DNA of 56,398 nucleotides, taken from Planctomycetaceae bacterium. Its GTDB lineage: Bacteria; Planctomycetota; Phycisphaerae; Tepidisphaerales; Tepidisphaeraceae. The stretch lies in contig JAIYCY010000018.1 of the NCBI GenBank assembly GCA_027487775.1, positions 1 to 56,398 of the forward strand, in the 5' to 3' direction. A program made the position numbers and the translations under genes. The notes beneath the pieces are model-generated. The model saw nothing but the letters and a program-made list of their open reading frames with translations, was not told where the DNA came from and searched no databases. The number at the start of each line of letters is the position of its first letter. Within the stretch, counting starts at the first letter, position 1. Shown piece after piece: positions 16,037 through 24,077 of this stretch.

Positions 16037-16945
16037 CTACGGCTCAAAACTCCAGTCGGGCGACGTCGCACGAGGCGACCATCTCCGCATATCCACCAGC
16101 TCGCGCGCGCGAAGCGTCGTCACATGACCGTCCAGATGCGCCACCGGAATCGCGGCGCTCCTTTGACTTGACGCGACCCTCGAATACGGCACGCCCGCCG
16201 CCGGCGTGGACGGACCGATGTACGCGACCTGCTCGCCCGCATTCGTCCAAAAGATTCCAGTGCTCGTTAGACCCCTCGGCGGAGTCACGTAGTGAAAACC
16301 CAGCAGCCCTTCGTCCGCACGGATCGTCTGCGATCCGTTGCGAATCACCGTCTCAACAAACGTGATCTGATTCGAAGGACGCTTCACCTCGCTGAGTCGA
16401 AATGCAACGTGCTTCCCCACGTTCGGCCGACCCGCAACATATCCCAAAAACAGCGTGCTATCGTGCCCGCCGAGATACACAGTGTTCAGCCCGAAAATCG
16501 GATAAAGCGATGCGGCTTCGTAGCTCGATAGCAGTTCCTGCGGATCTCGCTCCGGTCGCGTGAGCTTCCAGAGCTCAGGAAACTGACTGGCCAGCCGGCT
16601 CGTCCATCGCCGCGCCGGCACCCCCGTGATCGAGCCGTTCCTCACGCGATCATGAACCGCTGGCGCACCCGTCGGCAGATAACCGGGCAGGAGCGTTCCT
16701 CGATTCTGCTGTGCGTAACTGATATACGCGAGATTCAATTGCCTCATGCTCGAAGCGACCGCAACTCCCGCTGCACTCTGTCGCACCCGAGAGAGCGAAG
16801 GCAGCAGAATCGAAATGAGCACCGCGATGATCCCAATGACCACCAAGAGCTCCACCAGTGTGAAGCCTTTCAACCACGATCGAATCTGTGCGGCATCACT
16901 CATCATCTTTGGCTCATGTCCTGGCATCGGTTGTCTTTCGTTCAT
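16037..16945 (-). CDS. Type IV pilin-like / type II secretion pseudopilin
   Basis: A 302-residue prepilin-like protein. The N-terminus has the cleavage/methylation site KGFTLVELLVV: cut after Gly27, N-methylation of Phe28, and Glu at mature position 5. A long hydrophobic helix follows (IGIIAVLISILLPSL). Near the end, VAHLDGHVTTLR resembles the DGH element of the H-X9-DG domain common in planctomycete pseudopilins. These proteins build type II secretion or pilus-like filaments; Planctomycetota carry very many. The ATG at 16943-16945 overlaps the TGA of the upstream DUF1802 gene (ATGA), so translation is probably coupled. Confidence 0.9.
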   Translation of the reverse strand: MNERQPMPGHEPKMMSDAAQIRSWLKGFTLVELLVVIGIIAVLISILLPSLSRVRQSAAGVAVASSMRQLNLAYISYAQQNRGTLLPGYLPTGAPAVHDRVRNGSITGVPARRWTSRLASQFPELWKLTRPERDPQELLSSYEAASLYPIFGLNTVYLGGHDSTLFLGYVAGRPNVGKHVAFRLSEVKRPSNQITFVETVIRNGSQTIRADEGLLGFHYVTPPRGLTSTGIFWTNAGEQVAYIGPSTPAAGVPYSRVASSQRSAAIPVAHLDGHVTTLRARELVDMRRWSPRATSPDWSFEP

Positions 16946-17721
16946 GGCAGTGGTCCCCCGACTTCAATTCGCTCGGCCTTCACGTGTTGAATGACTCGTT
17001 CGAGCAACGTGTCATCCACCGCCGCATCACCAGCTTCCAACGTCTGCTCGGCGTTCAGCTCGATCCAGCTCTTGCATCCCCCGACGCCCGCCGGCCCGAG
17101 GTCGTATGGACGCAGCAGGTTCCGCACGCGCAAGACCAGCACATGCATGGGCAGTGTCGCGCGAAACGACCTTCGCTTGTCGATCTGACGTTTCGTATAC
17201 GTCGCCAGCGGCAAGCCGACATCTGCCGATAAAAGCTCATCAAGCTCTTCCTCACGGCTCGATTCGATCACTCGCTCACCCACCACCTCAGCCACGCTCA
17301 TGCAAACGCCCGGATCGCTCGATCGCTCGATCGACCGTTCGATCGATCGCTCGCTCAAGGTCGATTCGAGAGCAGGTGACCCGAGCACAGGTGATTCGAG
17401 AACAGGTGATTCGAGAACAGTGGATGCACGCGTCGCGCCCGACGCCCGCGGCATCTTGAACATGTTCGGGTCCAGGCCTTCAGACTCGATCTCGTGCCAA
17501 TGCGTCGGCTGCAACAGAAAAGGCTCGTACTTGGCCTGAAATCCGTGGCGTGCTTCGACCAGCCCGCCCTTGCGGATGATGACCGTCCCTCGACCTGCCT
17601 GCAGCGCAGCGCAAATGCCCGCCCACTCGCGCAGGGCCGCCGACACTCGGAAAATACCCTTCCGCATCGCAAGGCTCGGGTTGTTCGACTTCGAAAGGCT
17701 CATATCACTCGCCATGCTCAT
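16942..17721 (-). CDS. DUF1802-like protein with a repeat-built insert
   Basis: About 259 residues. The N-terminal part (AALREWAGICAALQAGRGTVIIRKGG, written here only to show the EWA..C.AL and LRKGG-like elements, then PFLLQPTHWHE) matches the pattern of DUF1802 proteins, whose function is unknown. An insert of roughly 60 residues after FKMPRASG is low-complexity: ESPVLESPVLGSP and SERSIERSIERS, encoded by 15-bp and GATC-rich tandem repeats. The C-terminal half (LPLATYTKRQIDKRR, MHVLVLRVRNLLRPYDL) returns to normal composition. The start is ambiguous because the 20-bp repeat upstream supplies several ATGs (17721, 17715, 17703). The stop overlaps the pseudopilin start. Confidence 0.6.
   Translation of the reverse strand: MSMASDMSLSKSNNPSLAMRKGIFRVSAALREWAGICAALQAGRGTVIIRKGGLVEARHGFQAKYEPFLLQPTHWHEIESEGLDPNMFKMPRASGATRASTVLESPVLESPVLGSPALESTLSERSIERSIERSSDPGVCMSVAEVVGERVIESSREEELDELLSADVGLPLATYTKRQIDKRRSFRATLPMHVLVLRVRNLLRPYDLGPAGVGGCKSWIELNAEQTLEAGDAAVDDTLLERVIQHVKAERIEVGGPLP
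17363..17422. repeat. 15-bp in-frame tandem repeat inside the DUF1802-like gene
   Basis: Four copies of a 15-bp unit (GATTCGAGAACAGGT and variants) at 17363, 17378, 17393 and 17408. They encode the ESPVL-type pentapeptide repeat. A GATC/GCTC-rich microsatellite adjoins it at about 17308-17358. Confidence 0.9.
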
Positions 17722-17803
17722 CAATCATTCGCCATGCTCATCAATCATTCGCCATGCTCATCTATCACTCGCCATGCTCATCCATCACTCGCCATGCTCA
17801 TCC
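17704..17803. repeat. 20-bp tandem repeat from the sulfite reductase stop to the next start codon
   Basis: Five copies of a 20-bp unit (GCCATGCTCATCAATCATTC and variants on the plus strand) start at 17711, 17731, 17751, 17771 and 17791. On the minus strand the array begins at the TGA of the sulfite reductase gene (17800-17798) and runs into the start region of the DUF1802-like gene. Each copy reads ATGAGCATGGCGA..., so it repeats both a TGA and two ATGs in shifting frames. Confidence 0.93.
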
Positions 17804-19705
17804 CAAATGCAGCGACTCCGGAACAAACGGCGCGGGCGCAGACTTCACCGCAAACGGCGCAGTCCGTGAATCGTTCCGCAAAACCTCCAGCACCGCCTGA
17901 TGCCCGACCCGGCGGTGAAACGCGCCCAAATCCTCGTCGGCCTGCTTGTTCGCGAGATAATTCTCGAACAGCACCGCACACACCAGCGTCACGCCCTTCC
18001 GCGGAACCTGACGGAAGAAAAGCTTCTCACCTTCCACCAGCGGCGTGCCCTGATGCCGTCCGTCTTCTCCCCCGCCGACCTTCAGCATGTACATGTCCGG
18101 CCCCTGCCCGACCCAGCCGATGCTCTTGGTGCCCGGCCTGAAGCATTGACGCTCGCATCCCGTGATCCCAATCGACTCGTTCAAATCTCCAAACCCGAGC
18201 GCTTCCAATTCATCGAGCAACTCCGGTTCAAACTGCTCGCTGTCGGTGTAGCTCAATCGACACGTCGGCAGGCCGACGCACGCACCGCTCAAGAGTCGCA
18301 AAGTGCTGTAGGTCTTGCCCTGACGCTTGCCGATGTCAAACGACGCAAGCGCCGCTTCGAAATCGCCCTTGGCTTCCGGCTCGATATTGCAAAAGAGCAA
18401 ATCCTGATTCGGCGTGATCATCACATCGCCCGCGAACCTTTCGAGCAGATGCGGGACCGCCGACATCAGCCGTTCATTCGCGTGCATCGTGCTCGAGGAT
18501 CCGGTCAGATCATCCACGCCCGATCCGTCGCGATCGATGACGCGACCGCATTCGACGTACATGCCATACGCAAGCTTGCCGTTGGACTCCTGCACCTGCC
18601 AGCCGTGATGCATCCGACGCGGGCCGATGTCGAAGCCGGGATTGGGTTTCTCGAATGTCGCGCCGCGTTCGCGAAGTCGATCCTGATACCATTCGATCCC
18701 CTGACTCCAGACGACGTATTTCAATCGTGCCCAGTGGCGATTCTTCCGGTCGCCCCATTCCTGATGAACCTTGACGATCGCATCGAGTCCGTCACGAAGA
18801 TTATCCTGCGTAAAGATGCCGACGGGCAGCCCGAGCATCGAACCGCTCGCCTTGCCGTTGCGTTCCCCCTGACCTCCGCCGATGTAGACCTGGAAGGCTG
18901 CGAGCTTTCCGTTTTCGATGATCGGCGCGATGCCGAGATCATTGGTGCGGGCTTCGACGCAGTTGTCGTATTCGATCTCGCCGGTGCTCGGGTTGCGGTG
19001 GGCGGCGCTAAAGCCGATTTTGAATTTTCGGTTCAGCAGGTTGGGCGCGTAGTCGAACTTTTCGGTGCGCGGTTCGAGGATGTTGGTTCCGTCGAAACGC
19101 GAAAGGCTGGTGTCGACTTCAAAGATTTGGATGTGAGCACCGACGGGAAGCTCGAAGAATTTGCCGAAGCGCTGGGCGGCGGCGTGCGCGTTGTAGAGCG
19201 TGCTGAAACGCGAAAGCGGACATCCCATGACGTTACGCACATTGTCGCCGCACCCGTTGAGGGCGAGGAATCCGGTGCGTGCCATCTCCGCGACAGCCTT
19301 CACGAGATGCTGCTTTTTGATCCAGTGGAACTGAACATTTTGTCGCGTGGTCAGGCGGATCGTCGGCTTGCCAGTGGGCGTGAAGGCGTACTTTCGAGCG
19401 ATGTCATCGAGCACCATCCAGTGCGGATGGGTCAGCGGCCCCCCGCCCGCGACGCTGATGCGCACCATGTAGGCCCAGTCCTTTTCCTTGCCCGTCTTCG
19501 CGCGGTTGTACTCAAGATAGATGCCGTGACTCTTGGCGAGATTCTCGCTGGCCTCCTCGACATCGTCGGCGGACATGTTGCGAAAATCTTCGACGAGCGC
19601 CCCGAGCACGCCCGTTTCGTTGACGCTGGCGAGTTTGGTCTTCTCGTTGCCGTTATACTCTGCCGGATCAGTCCGCAGCAGCGGTTCGGGTCGCTCGGTT
19701 CGCAT
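17798..19705 (-). CDS. sir: Siroheme/[4Fe-4S] sulfite (or nitrite) reductase
   Basis: Six-electron reduction of sulfite to sulfide, probably with ferredoxin as donor; 635 residues. The first half shows RLTTRQNVQFHWI and GDNVRNVMGCPLS, typical of the siroheme-side ferredoxin-reductase-like domains. The cofactor cysteines follow as CVGLPTC (CX5C) and, about 38 residues later, GCERQC (CX3C), followed by GWVGQGPDMYML. Nitrite reductases share these motifs. I prefer sulfite reductase because the gene is divergent from cysD-cysN. The ATG at 19705 is preferred over a TTG at 19741. The stop codon opens a five-copy 20-bp repeat. Confidence 0.9.
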   Translation of the reverse strand: MRTERPEPLLRTDPAEYNGNEKTKLASVNETGVLGALVEDFRNMSADDVEEASENLAKSHGIYLEYNRAKTGKEKDWAYMVRISVAGGGPLTHPHWMVLDDIARKYAFTPTGKPTIRLTTRQNVQFHWIKKQHLVKAVAEMARTGFLALNGCGDNVRNVMGCPLSRFSTLYNAHAAAQRFGKFFELPVGAHIQIFEVDTSLSRFDGTNILEPRTEKFDYAPNLLNRKFKIGFSAAHRNPSTGEIEYDNCVEARTNDLGIAPIIENGKLAAFQVYIGGGQGERNGKASGSMLGLPVGIFTQDNLRDGLDAIVKVHQEWGDRKNRHWARLKYVVWSQGIEWYQDRLRERGATFEKPNPGFDIGPRRMHHGWQVQESNGKLAYGMYVECGRVIDRDGSGVDDLTGSSSTMHANERLMSAVPHLLERFAGDVMITPNQDLLFCNIEPEAKGDFEAALASFDIGKRQGKTYSTLRLLSGACVGLPTCRLSYTDSEQFEPELLDELEALGFGDLNESIGITGCERQCFRPGTKSIGWVGQGPDMYMLKVGGGEDGRHQGTPLVEGEKLFFRQVPRKGVTLVCAVLFENYLANKQADEDLGAFHRRVGHQAVLEVLRNDSRTAPFAVKSAPAPFVPESLHLG

Positions 19706-19897
19706 GAGACATCTATTAGCGGTTCGCAGGGTCCGATGCAAGTGTGATTATATGACACCTATCTGAAACTAGGAGTTTACTTGAAACTCTGAAACCTCAC
19801 GCTATCGTGCGGTGCGATAGTGGTTCCTCGATTCAACTCCAACAACCGACAACCGACACTGACAACCCACCACCAGCAACTCACAACTTACCCCGCC
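19706..19897. promoter_or_regulatory. Divergent sulfur-gene control region with two dyads
   Basis: 192 bases separate the starts of the sulfite reductase gene and cysD. AAACT-AGG-AGTTT at 19766-19778 is a perfect palindrome, and GAAAC recurs twice more within 20 bases. CTATCG (19802-19807) and CGATAG (19815-19820) form a second dyad with a 7-base centre. These are good operator candidates for joint sulfur control; the regulator is not identifiable from the sequence. Confidence 0.5.
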
Positions 19898-20803
19898 ATG
19901 TCCCAAACCCCCGCCCATCTCCGCCGGCTCGAAGACGAGTCGATCCACATCTTTCGCGAGGTCGTCGCGGAGTGTGAGAAGCCGGTCATGCTCTTTTCCA
20001 TCGGCAAAGATTCCGCCTGCATGCTCAAGGTCGCACAGCGGGCCTTCGCACCCGGCAAGCTCCCCTTTCCGATCATGCACGTCGATACGACGTTCAAATT
20101 CCCAGAGATGTACGCCTATCGCGATCGCCTCGCCGCCGAGACCGGTGCGGAGTTGATCATTTACAAGAACGAGGAAGCCTTCGCGCGGATCGGCACGTGC
20201 GCGAGCAAGTGGTCGTGCACACAGTGCGCCGACCTCCTCAAAACCCGCGCGCTCGTCCAGGCGCTGCAGAAGTACGGATTCGACGCCGCCTTCGGTGGCG
20301 CTCGCCGCGACGAAGAACGCTCCCGCGCCAAAGAACGCATCCTCTCGTTCCGCAATCGTCAGCAACAATGGGATCCCAAAAACCAGCGACCCGAACTCTG
20401 GAACCTCTACAACACCTCTCACGCACCCGGCGATTCGTTTCGCGTCTTTCCGCTTTCCAACTGGACCGAACTCAACGTCTGGCAATACATCCAGGCCCAC
20501 AACGCGCCCATCGTCGATCTCTACTACGCCAAAAAACGCCCGGTCATCAACCGCAACGGCATCCTTCTACCCGCCCACGACCTGGTGAAGCCCAAGGAAG
20601 GCGAAACCATCGAACTTCGCAAGGTGCGATACCGCTCGATCGGTTGCCAACTCTGCACGGGATGCGTCGAAAGCGACGCAGAAACGCTCGATGACATCCT
20701 CGCCGAAGTGGCGGCCGCGCGCAAAAGCGAACGCGAGAACCGCGCCGTCGACAAAGATCGCGAAGCCTCCATGGAAGAGAAAAAACAAGAGGGCTACTTC
20801 TGA
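19898..20803 (+). CDS. cysD: Sulfate adenylyltransferase subunit 2
   Basis: Makes adenosine 5'-phosphosulfate (APS) from sulfate and ATP together with the GTPase CysN. The 301-residue protein has the N-type ATP pyrophosphatase P-loop SIGKDSACMLK, then HVDTTFKFPEMY, the GARRDEERSRAKER element, FPLSNWTELNVWQYI, and the C-terminal RSIGCQLCTGCVES. All are characteristic of CysD. The ATG at 19898 starts the conserved region; 26 upstream codons of the open frame are unlike the family. cysN follows after 76 bases, and both probably form one operon divergent from the sulfite reductase gene. Confidence 0.97.
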   Translation: MSQTPAHLRRLEDESIHIFREVVAECEKPVMLFSIGKDSACMLKVAQRAFAPGKLPFPIMHVDTTFKFPEMYAYRDRLAAETGAELIIYKNEEAFARIGTCASKWSCTQCADLLKTRALVQALQKYGFDAAFGGARRDEERSRAKERILSFRNRQQQWDPKNQRPELWNLYNTSHAPGDSFRVFPLSNWTELNVWQYIQAHNAPIVDLYYAKKRPVINRNGILLPAHDLVKPKEGETIELRKVRYRSIGCQLCTGCVESDAETLDDILAEVAAARKSERENRAVDKDREASMEEKKQEGYF

Positions 20804-20879
20804 CCTTCTTTCCCAGACCCATCCACTCGAAGCACGCGACGGCACTTTAGCATCCAACCACTGAAGACTTCCCTTTCCA

Positions 20880-22517
20880 ATGCTCACCGACTCACCACCT
20901 TCGATCCCCCTGCTGCGGCTTGTGACATGCGGCTCCGTTGATGACGGAAAGTCAACGCTCATCGGGCGATTGCTCTTTGATTCCAAGGGGATTTTTGAAG
21001 ACCAACTCGCCGCGGTAAAAAAGGCGACCAGCCGCTACGGCACGACTGGCACGGAACTCGACCTCGCGCTTCTCACCGACGGCCTGAAGGCAGAGCGTGA
21101 ACAGGGCATCACCATCGACGTCGCCTATCGGTACTTCTCCACGCCCAAGCGAGATTTCATCATCGCCGACTGCCCCGGACACGAGCAATACACCCGCAAC
21201 ATGGCCACCGGCGCAAGCACCGCCGACCTCGCGATCCTGCTCATCGACGCACGCCACGGCGTCGTCACGCAAACGCGCCGCCATGCCTACATCGTCCGGC
21301 TCCTCGGCATCCGTCACGTCGTCCTTGCAGTCAACAAGATGGATCTGCTCGGTTGGTCCGAAGAACGGTTCGACCAAATCCGACGCGACTTCGAAGACGC
21401 CAACACACGCATCGGCCTGACCGATGTCACGGCCATCCCGCTTTCCGCGCTCACCGGCGACAACGTCACGCAAAAGAGCGACCTCACGCCCTGGTATGAC
21501 GGCCCGACACTGCTCGAACATCTGGAAACCATCCGCGTGGGCGAGTCGCTACGCGACGGCGCTCTCCGAATGCCGCTGCAACTGGTCTCAAGGCCCGATC
21601 TGAATTTTCGCGGGTATCAGGGCACTATCGCTCGCGGGCAACTCCGGGCCGGCGATGAAGTTCTCGTCCAGCCGACCGGCACTCGCGCAGTCGTGCAACA
21701 GATCTATGACGCCAGCGGCACGATCACTTCTGCCGGCGCTGGTACAGCGATCACCATGACGCTCGATCGCGAAATCGATGCCTCGCGAGGTGATCTCTTT
21801 ACCCACGCGACCGATCCCGCGCGCGCGTCGCGGCGCGTCGTCGCGCATCTCGTCTGGTTCGGCGAAGCACCCGCCGAACTGCATCACCCCTATCGCATCA
21901 AGCACAACACGCGCCTCACCACCGCCGAGATCAAATCAATACGGCACCGCGTCGATGTCAACAGCCTCGAATCCCTGCCCGCCAAGTCGCTCTCGACCAA
22001 CGACATCGCGCTCTGCGAAATCGAGGCAGCACGGACGCTCGCCTTCGACAGCTACAGCGAATGCCCCGGCACAGGAAGTTTCATCCTGATCGATCGCCTC
22101 ACGCACAACACCGTCGCGGCGGGCATGATCGAATATGACGCTGCCTCACGCGGACGCAGCGGTCCTGTCTCCGCCGACGAACGCGCAGCCCGGCTCCGAC
22201 AAAAGGCCGGCGCGATCTCGCTCGTCGGCGACGGCGCTGCCTGTCGCGCGACCGCCGTCACGCTGGAGCGGTTGCTCTTCTCGCACGGACACCTCGCCGG
22301 CATCGTCGATGATCCGTCTCGCCCCACGAGGCTCGCGGTCGTCCATGCACTGTGTCGCTGCGGGCTGCTTGCGATCGTCATCGGCGAAGTGCAGAGTGCT
22401 TTCGTCGTTCACGCTGTCGGTTCCGATGACGACCCCAACTCCGTCGCGCTCGAGGCCTTCAAACGCATCGAGTCGGCAGGCCTTCTCGCGCCGCCGGACA
22501 TCGATTTTGACATCTGA
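20880..22517 (+). CDS. cysN: Sulfate adenylyltransferase subunit 1 with a degenerate APS-kinase-like tail
   Basis: The GTPase subunit that drives APS synthesis by CysD. The G-domain motifs are intact: GSVDDGKST (G1), GITIDVAYRYF (G2), DCPGHEQY (G3), NKMD (G4). EF-Tu-like beta domains follow to about residue 430. The last 110 residues align in layout with the CysC half of CysNC fusions: VSADERAARLRQKAGAISL, then LERLLFSHGHLAGIVDD. However, the place of the kinase P-loop GLSGAGKST is taken by VGDGAACRAT, with no GK(S/T). This domain therefore probably cannot phosphorylate APS. At 545 residues it is shorter than a full CysNC (about 610-640). Confidence 0.93.
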   Translation: MLTDSPPSIPLLRLVTCGSVDDGKSTLIGRLLFDSKGIFEDQLAAVKKATSRYGTTGTELDLALLTDGLKAEREQGITIDVAYRYFSTPKRDFIIADCPGHEQYTRNMATGASTADLAILLIDARHGVVTQTRRHAYIVRLLGIRHVVLAVNKMDLLGWSEERFDQIRRDFEDANTRIGLTDVTAIPLSALTGDNVTQKSDLTPWYDGPTLLEHLETIRVGESLRDGALRMPLQLVSRPDLNFRGYQGTIARGQLRAGDEVLVQPTGTRAVVQQIYDASGTITSAGAGTAITMTLDREIDASRGDLFTHATDPARASRRVVAHLVWFGEAPAELHHPYRIKHNTRLTTAEIKSIRHRVDVNSLESLPAKSLSTNDIALCEIEAARTLAFDSYSECPGTGSFILIDRLTHNTVAAGMIEYDAASRGRSGPVSADERAARLRQKAGAISLVGDGAACRATAVTLERLLFSHGHLAGIVDDPSRPTRLAVVHALCRCGLLAIVIGEVQSAFVVHAVGSDDDPNSVALEAFKRIESAGLLAPPDIDFDI

Positions 22518-22603
22518 TCTCTTCATCCGCGTCGATCATCTGTTGATTTCCGTCGCTGGTCCTCAGATCTGCATCGCAGAATCCCCGTCGAAACGCTGCC
22601 CCG

Positions 22604-23467
22604 CTATTCCGCCTGTTGTTCGAGCCAACTCAAGACCCGACGATCAACAAACTCGGCGATCAGCTGCCCGCGCGTCTCGACTCCAATCTCGCGCTTCAGT
22701 GCGTCGACGGCCAGGTGCACCTGATCGCTCATCACGCCCGCAATCTCTGCGATCTCGCGATCGCTATAGCCCTGCAACACCATCATCAGCACAGGGTAAA
22801 GCGACGGATCGATCCCGGTCGGCAATGGCGTGTCAGGCTCATAGAAAAGCTCATCCATCACAGGAGCCACCGCCCGGGTCATGAGCGAGAGCACGGGTCG
22901 GTGCTTATCAACGAAATGCGCAGCGCCGATCGGTTGAAATGCGTTGTAAATGATGACGCGATCCTTCGATCCCGCCCAATAGCCGGCCATGCAGTCCTGC
23001 CAGAAATTCGGATCGAGCAGATTGGACCGAAACACGCCATCAAACCATTCGCGCGGTGCATCCTTGCTGTAAATGAAGGTTCGCGGCTCACGCAGTTCCG
23101 CCAGCGCGGCCGGCACGCTTAGTTCACACATCGGGCCGCATTCATCCAGAAGCCTTTGCACCTTCATTTCGTCACGCGGCTCGATGAGCGAAAACGTCGG
23201 CCCGAACGTCTCACGCGCGATGATCTGAGGAACGGGCTTTCGATCCAGTGACCCCAACAAAATCACGTGATAATCCAAAGGCGTGCGAAGTGCGTCATCC
23301 AGCAGCGAAGCCATCCGCTTCATCATTCGCCGCACACGCGGGCGCAGCGAGCCTGGCTCGTGCGGCTCGGCGTCCCCGACGGCATGCGTCAACGCATCGA
23401 CCACCGCGCTCGCATCGCGGAGCCGAATGCTCGCATGTCCAGATTGGCCCGACGGAAGAGGATACAT
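22604..23467 (-). CDS. LuxR-type HTH regulator
   Basis: A 287-residue protein with a C-terminal LuxR/FixJ-type helix-turn-helix (residues about 225-280). It matches the pattern vL.....G.S..EIA...g.....V...v..l...lgv..R.qL: VLMMVLQGYSDREIAEIAG followed by QVHLAVDALKREIGV and TRGQLIAEF. The N-terminal 210 residues contain no named domain that I recognise, so the signal is unknown. Starts at GTG 23473 or ATG 23467 are both possible; the ATG is used. It converges on cysN with 86 bases between the stops, and lies upstream of no obvious target. Confidence 0.75.
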   Translation of the reverse strand: MYPLPSGQSGHASIRLRDASAVVDALTHAVGDAEPHEPGSLRPRVRRMMKRMASLLDDALRTPLDYHVILLGSLDRKPVPQIIARETFGPTFSLIEPRDEMKVQRLLDECGPMCELSVPAALAELREPRTFIYSKDAPREWFDGVFRSNLLDPNFWQDCMAGYWAGSKDRVIIYNAFQPIGAAHFVDKHRPVLSLMTRAVAPVMDELFYEPDTPLPTGIDPSLYPVLMMVLQGYSDREIAEIAGVMSDQVHLAVDALKREIGVETRGQLIAEFVDRRVLSWLEQQAE

Positions 23468-23524
23468 CCGCACCGAATCTAATCAGAAACGATGCGAAAG
23501 ACACATCCAAAACAATGCTGGCCG

Positions 23525-24010
23525 CTATGCGAGAAACGACCGCTCGCTGATCACCAGCCAATTGCCGGCCGGGTCGGCCAGCACGATCTGCTCGATGCCC
23601 ACCTCCACCGATCTCACGCGTTCATATGGATACTCACGATCGATCAACGCACGTTCGAGAAGATAAAGGCTCTGCACCTCAACGCCGGTCATTGGCAGTC
23701 GGTCGCGCTCGATCGGAGGATCGAGGAGGTCGAACGCAACCGCGTGCTTCTCGGCATGGTAGATCGGAAATCCGTCGTGCGTGGTCTCGCGCTCAAACGC
23801 CAGCAGCGTCACGTAGAACGCGTCCAGCGCCTGCTCGCAACCCCGCGTTGCCGGCAAATGAACATCCGCGATCGCCATCAGCCGCACGGGCGGCGGCTCG
23901 GGCATACGAAGCCTGCCGTCTGCTCTCATCGACCCACAAGCCGACAGAGGCACCGCATCGGCCTCCACCAGCGGAATCGGCTCACGATCGATGTCAGTGC
24001 CATCCTTCAT
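23525..24010 (-). CDS. VOC (glyoxalase-like) domain protein
   Basis: A 161-residue protein whose middle and end look like a single vicinal-oxygen-chelate module. RLMAIADVHLPATRGC with ALDAFYVTLLAFERE resembles the first beta-alpha unit. GIEQIVLADPAGNWLVISE is the typical closing strand with the DP.GN element. Metal ligands are not all obvious, so enzymatic activity is uncertain. The first 40 residues are probably unstructured. The same-strand LuxR-type gene starts 58 bases after its stop. Confidence 0.65.
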   Translation of the reverse strand: MKDGTDIDREPIPLVEADAVPLSACGSMRADGRLRMPEPPPVRLMAIADVHLPATRGCEQALDAFYVTLLAFERETTHDGFPIYHAEKHAVAFDLLDPPIERDRLPMTGVEVQSLYLLERALIDREYPYERVRSVEVGIEQIVLADPAGNWLVISERSFLA

Positions 24011-24077
24011 GAGTGAATGTGACCAACACCTTCAACGTCGGGCAGCGTCGCACACAGGGACTACGCACCGATTGAAA

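Noticed and set aside
17900..19747. A 615-codon plus-strand frame over the sulfite reductase gene
   Set aside because: The opposite strand has all siroheme/iron-sulfur motifs; the plus frame has none and no ribosome-binding site.
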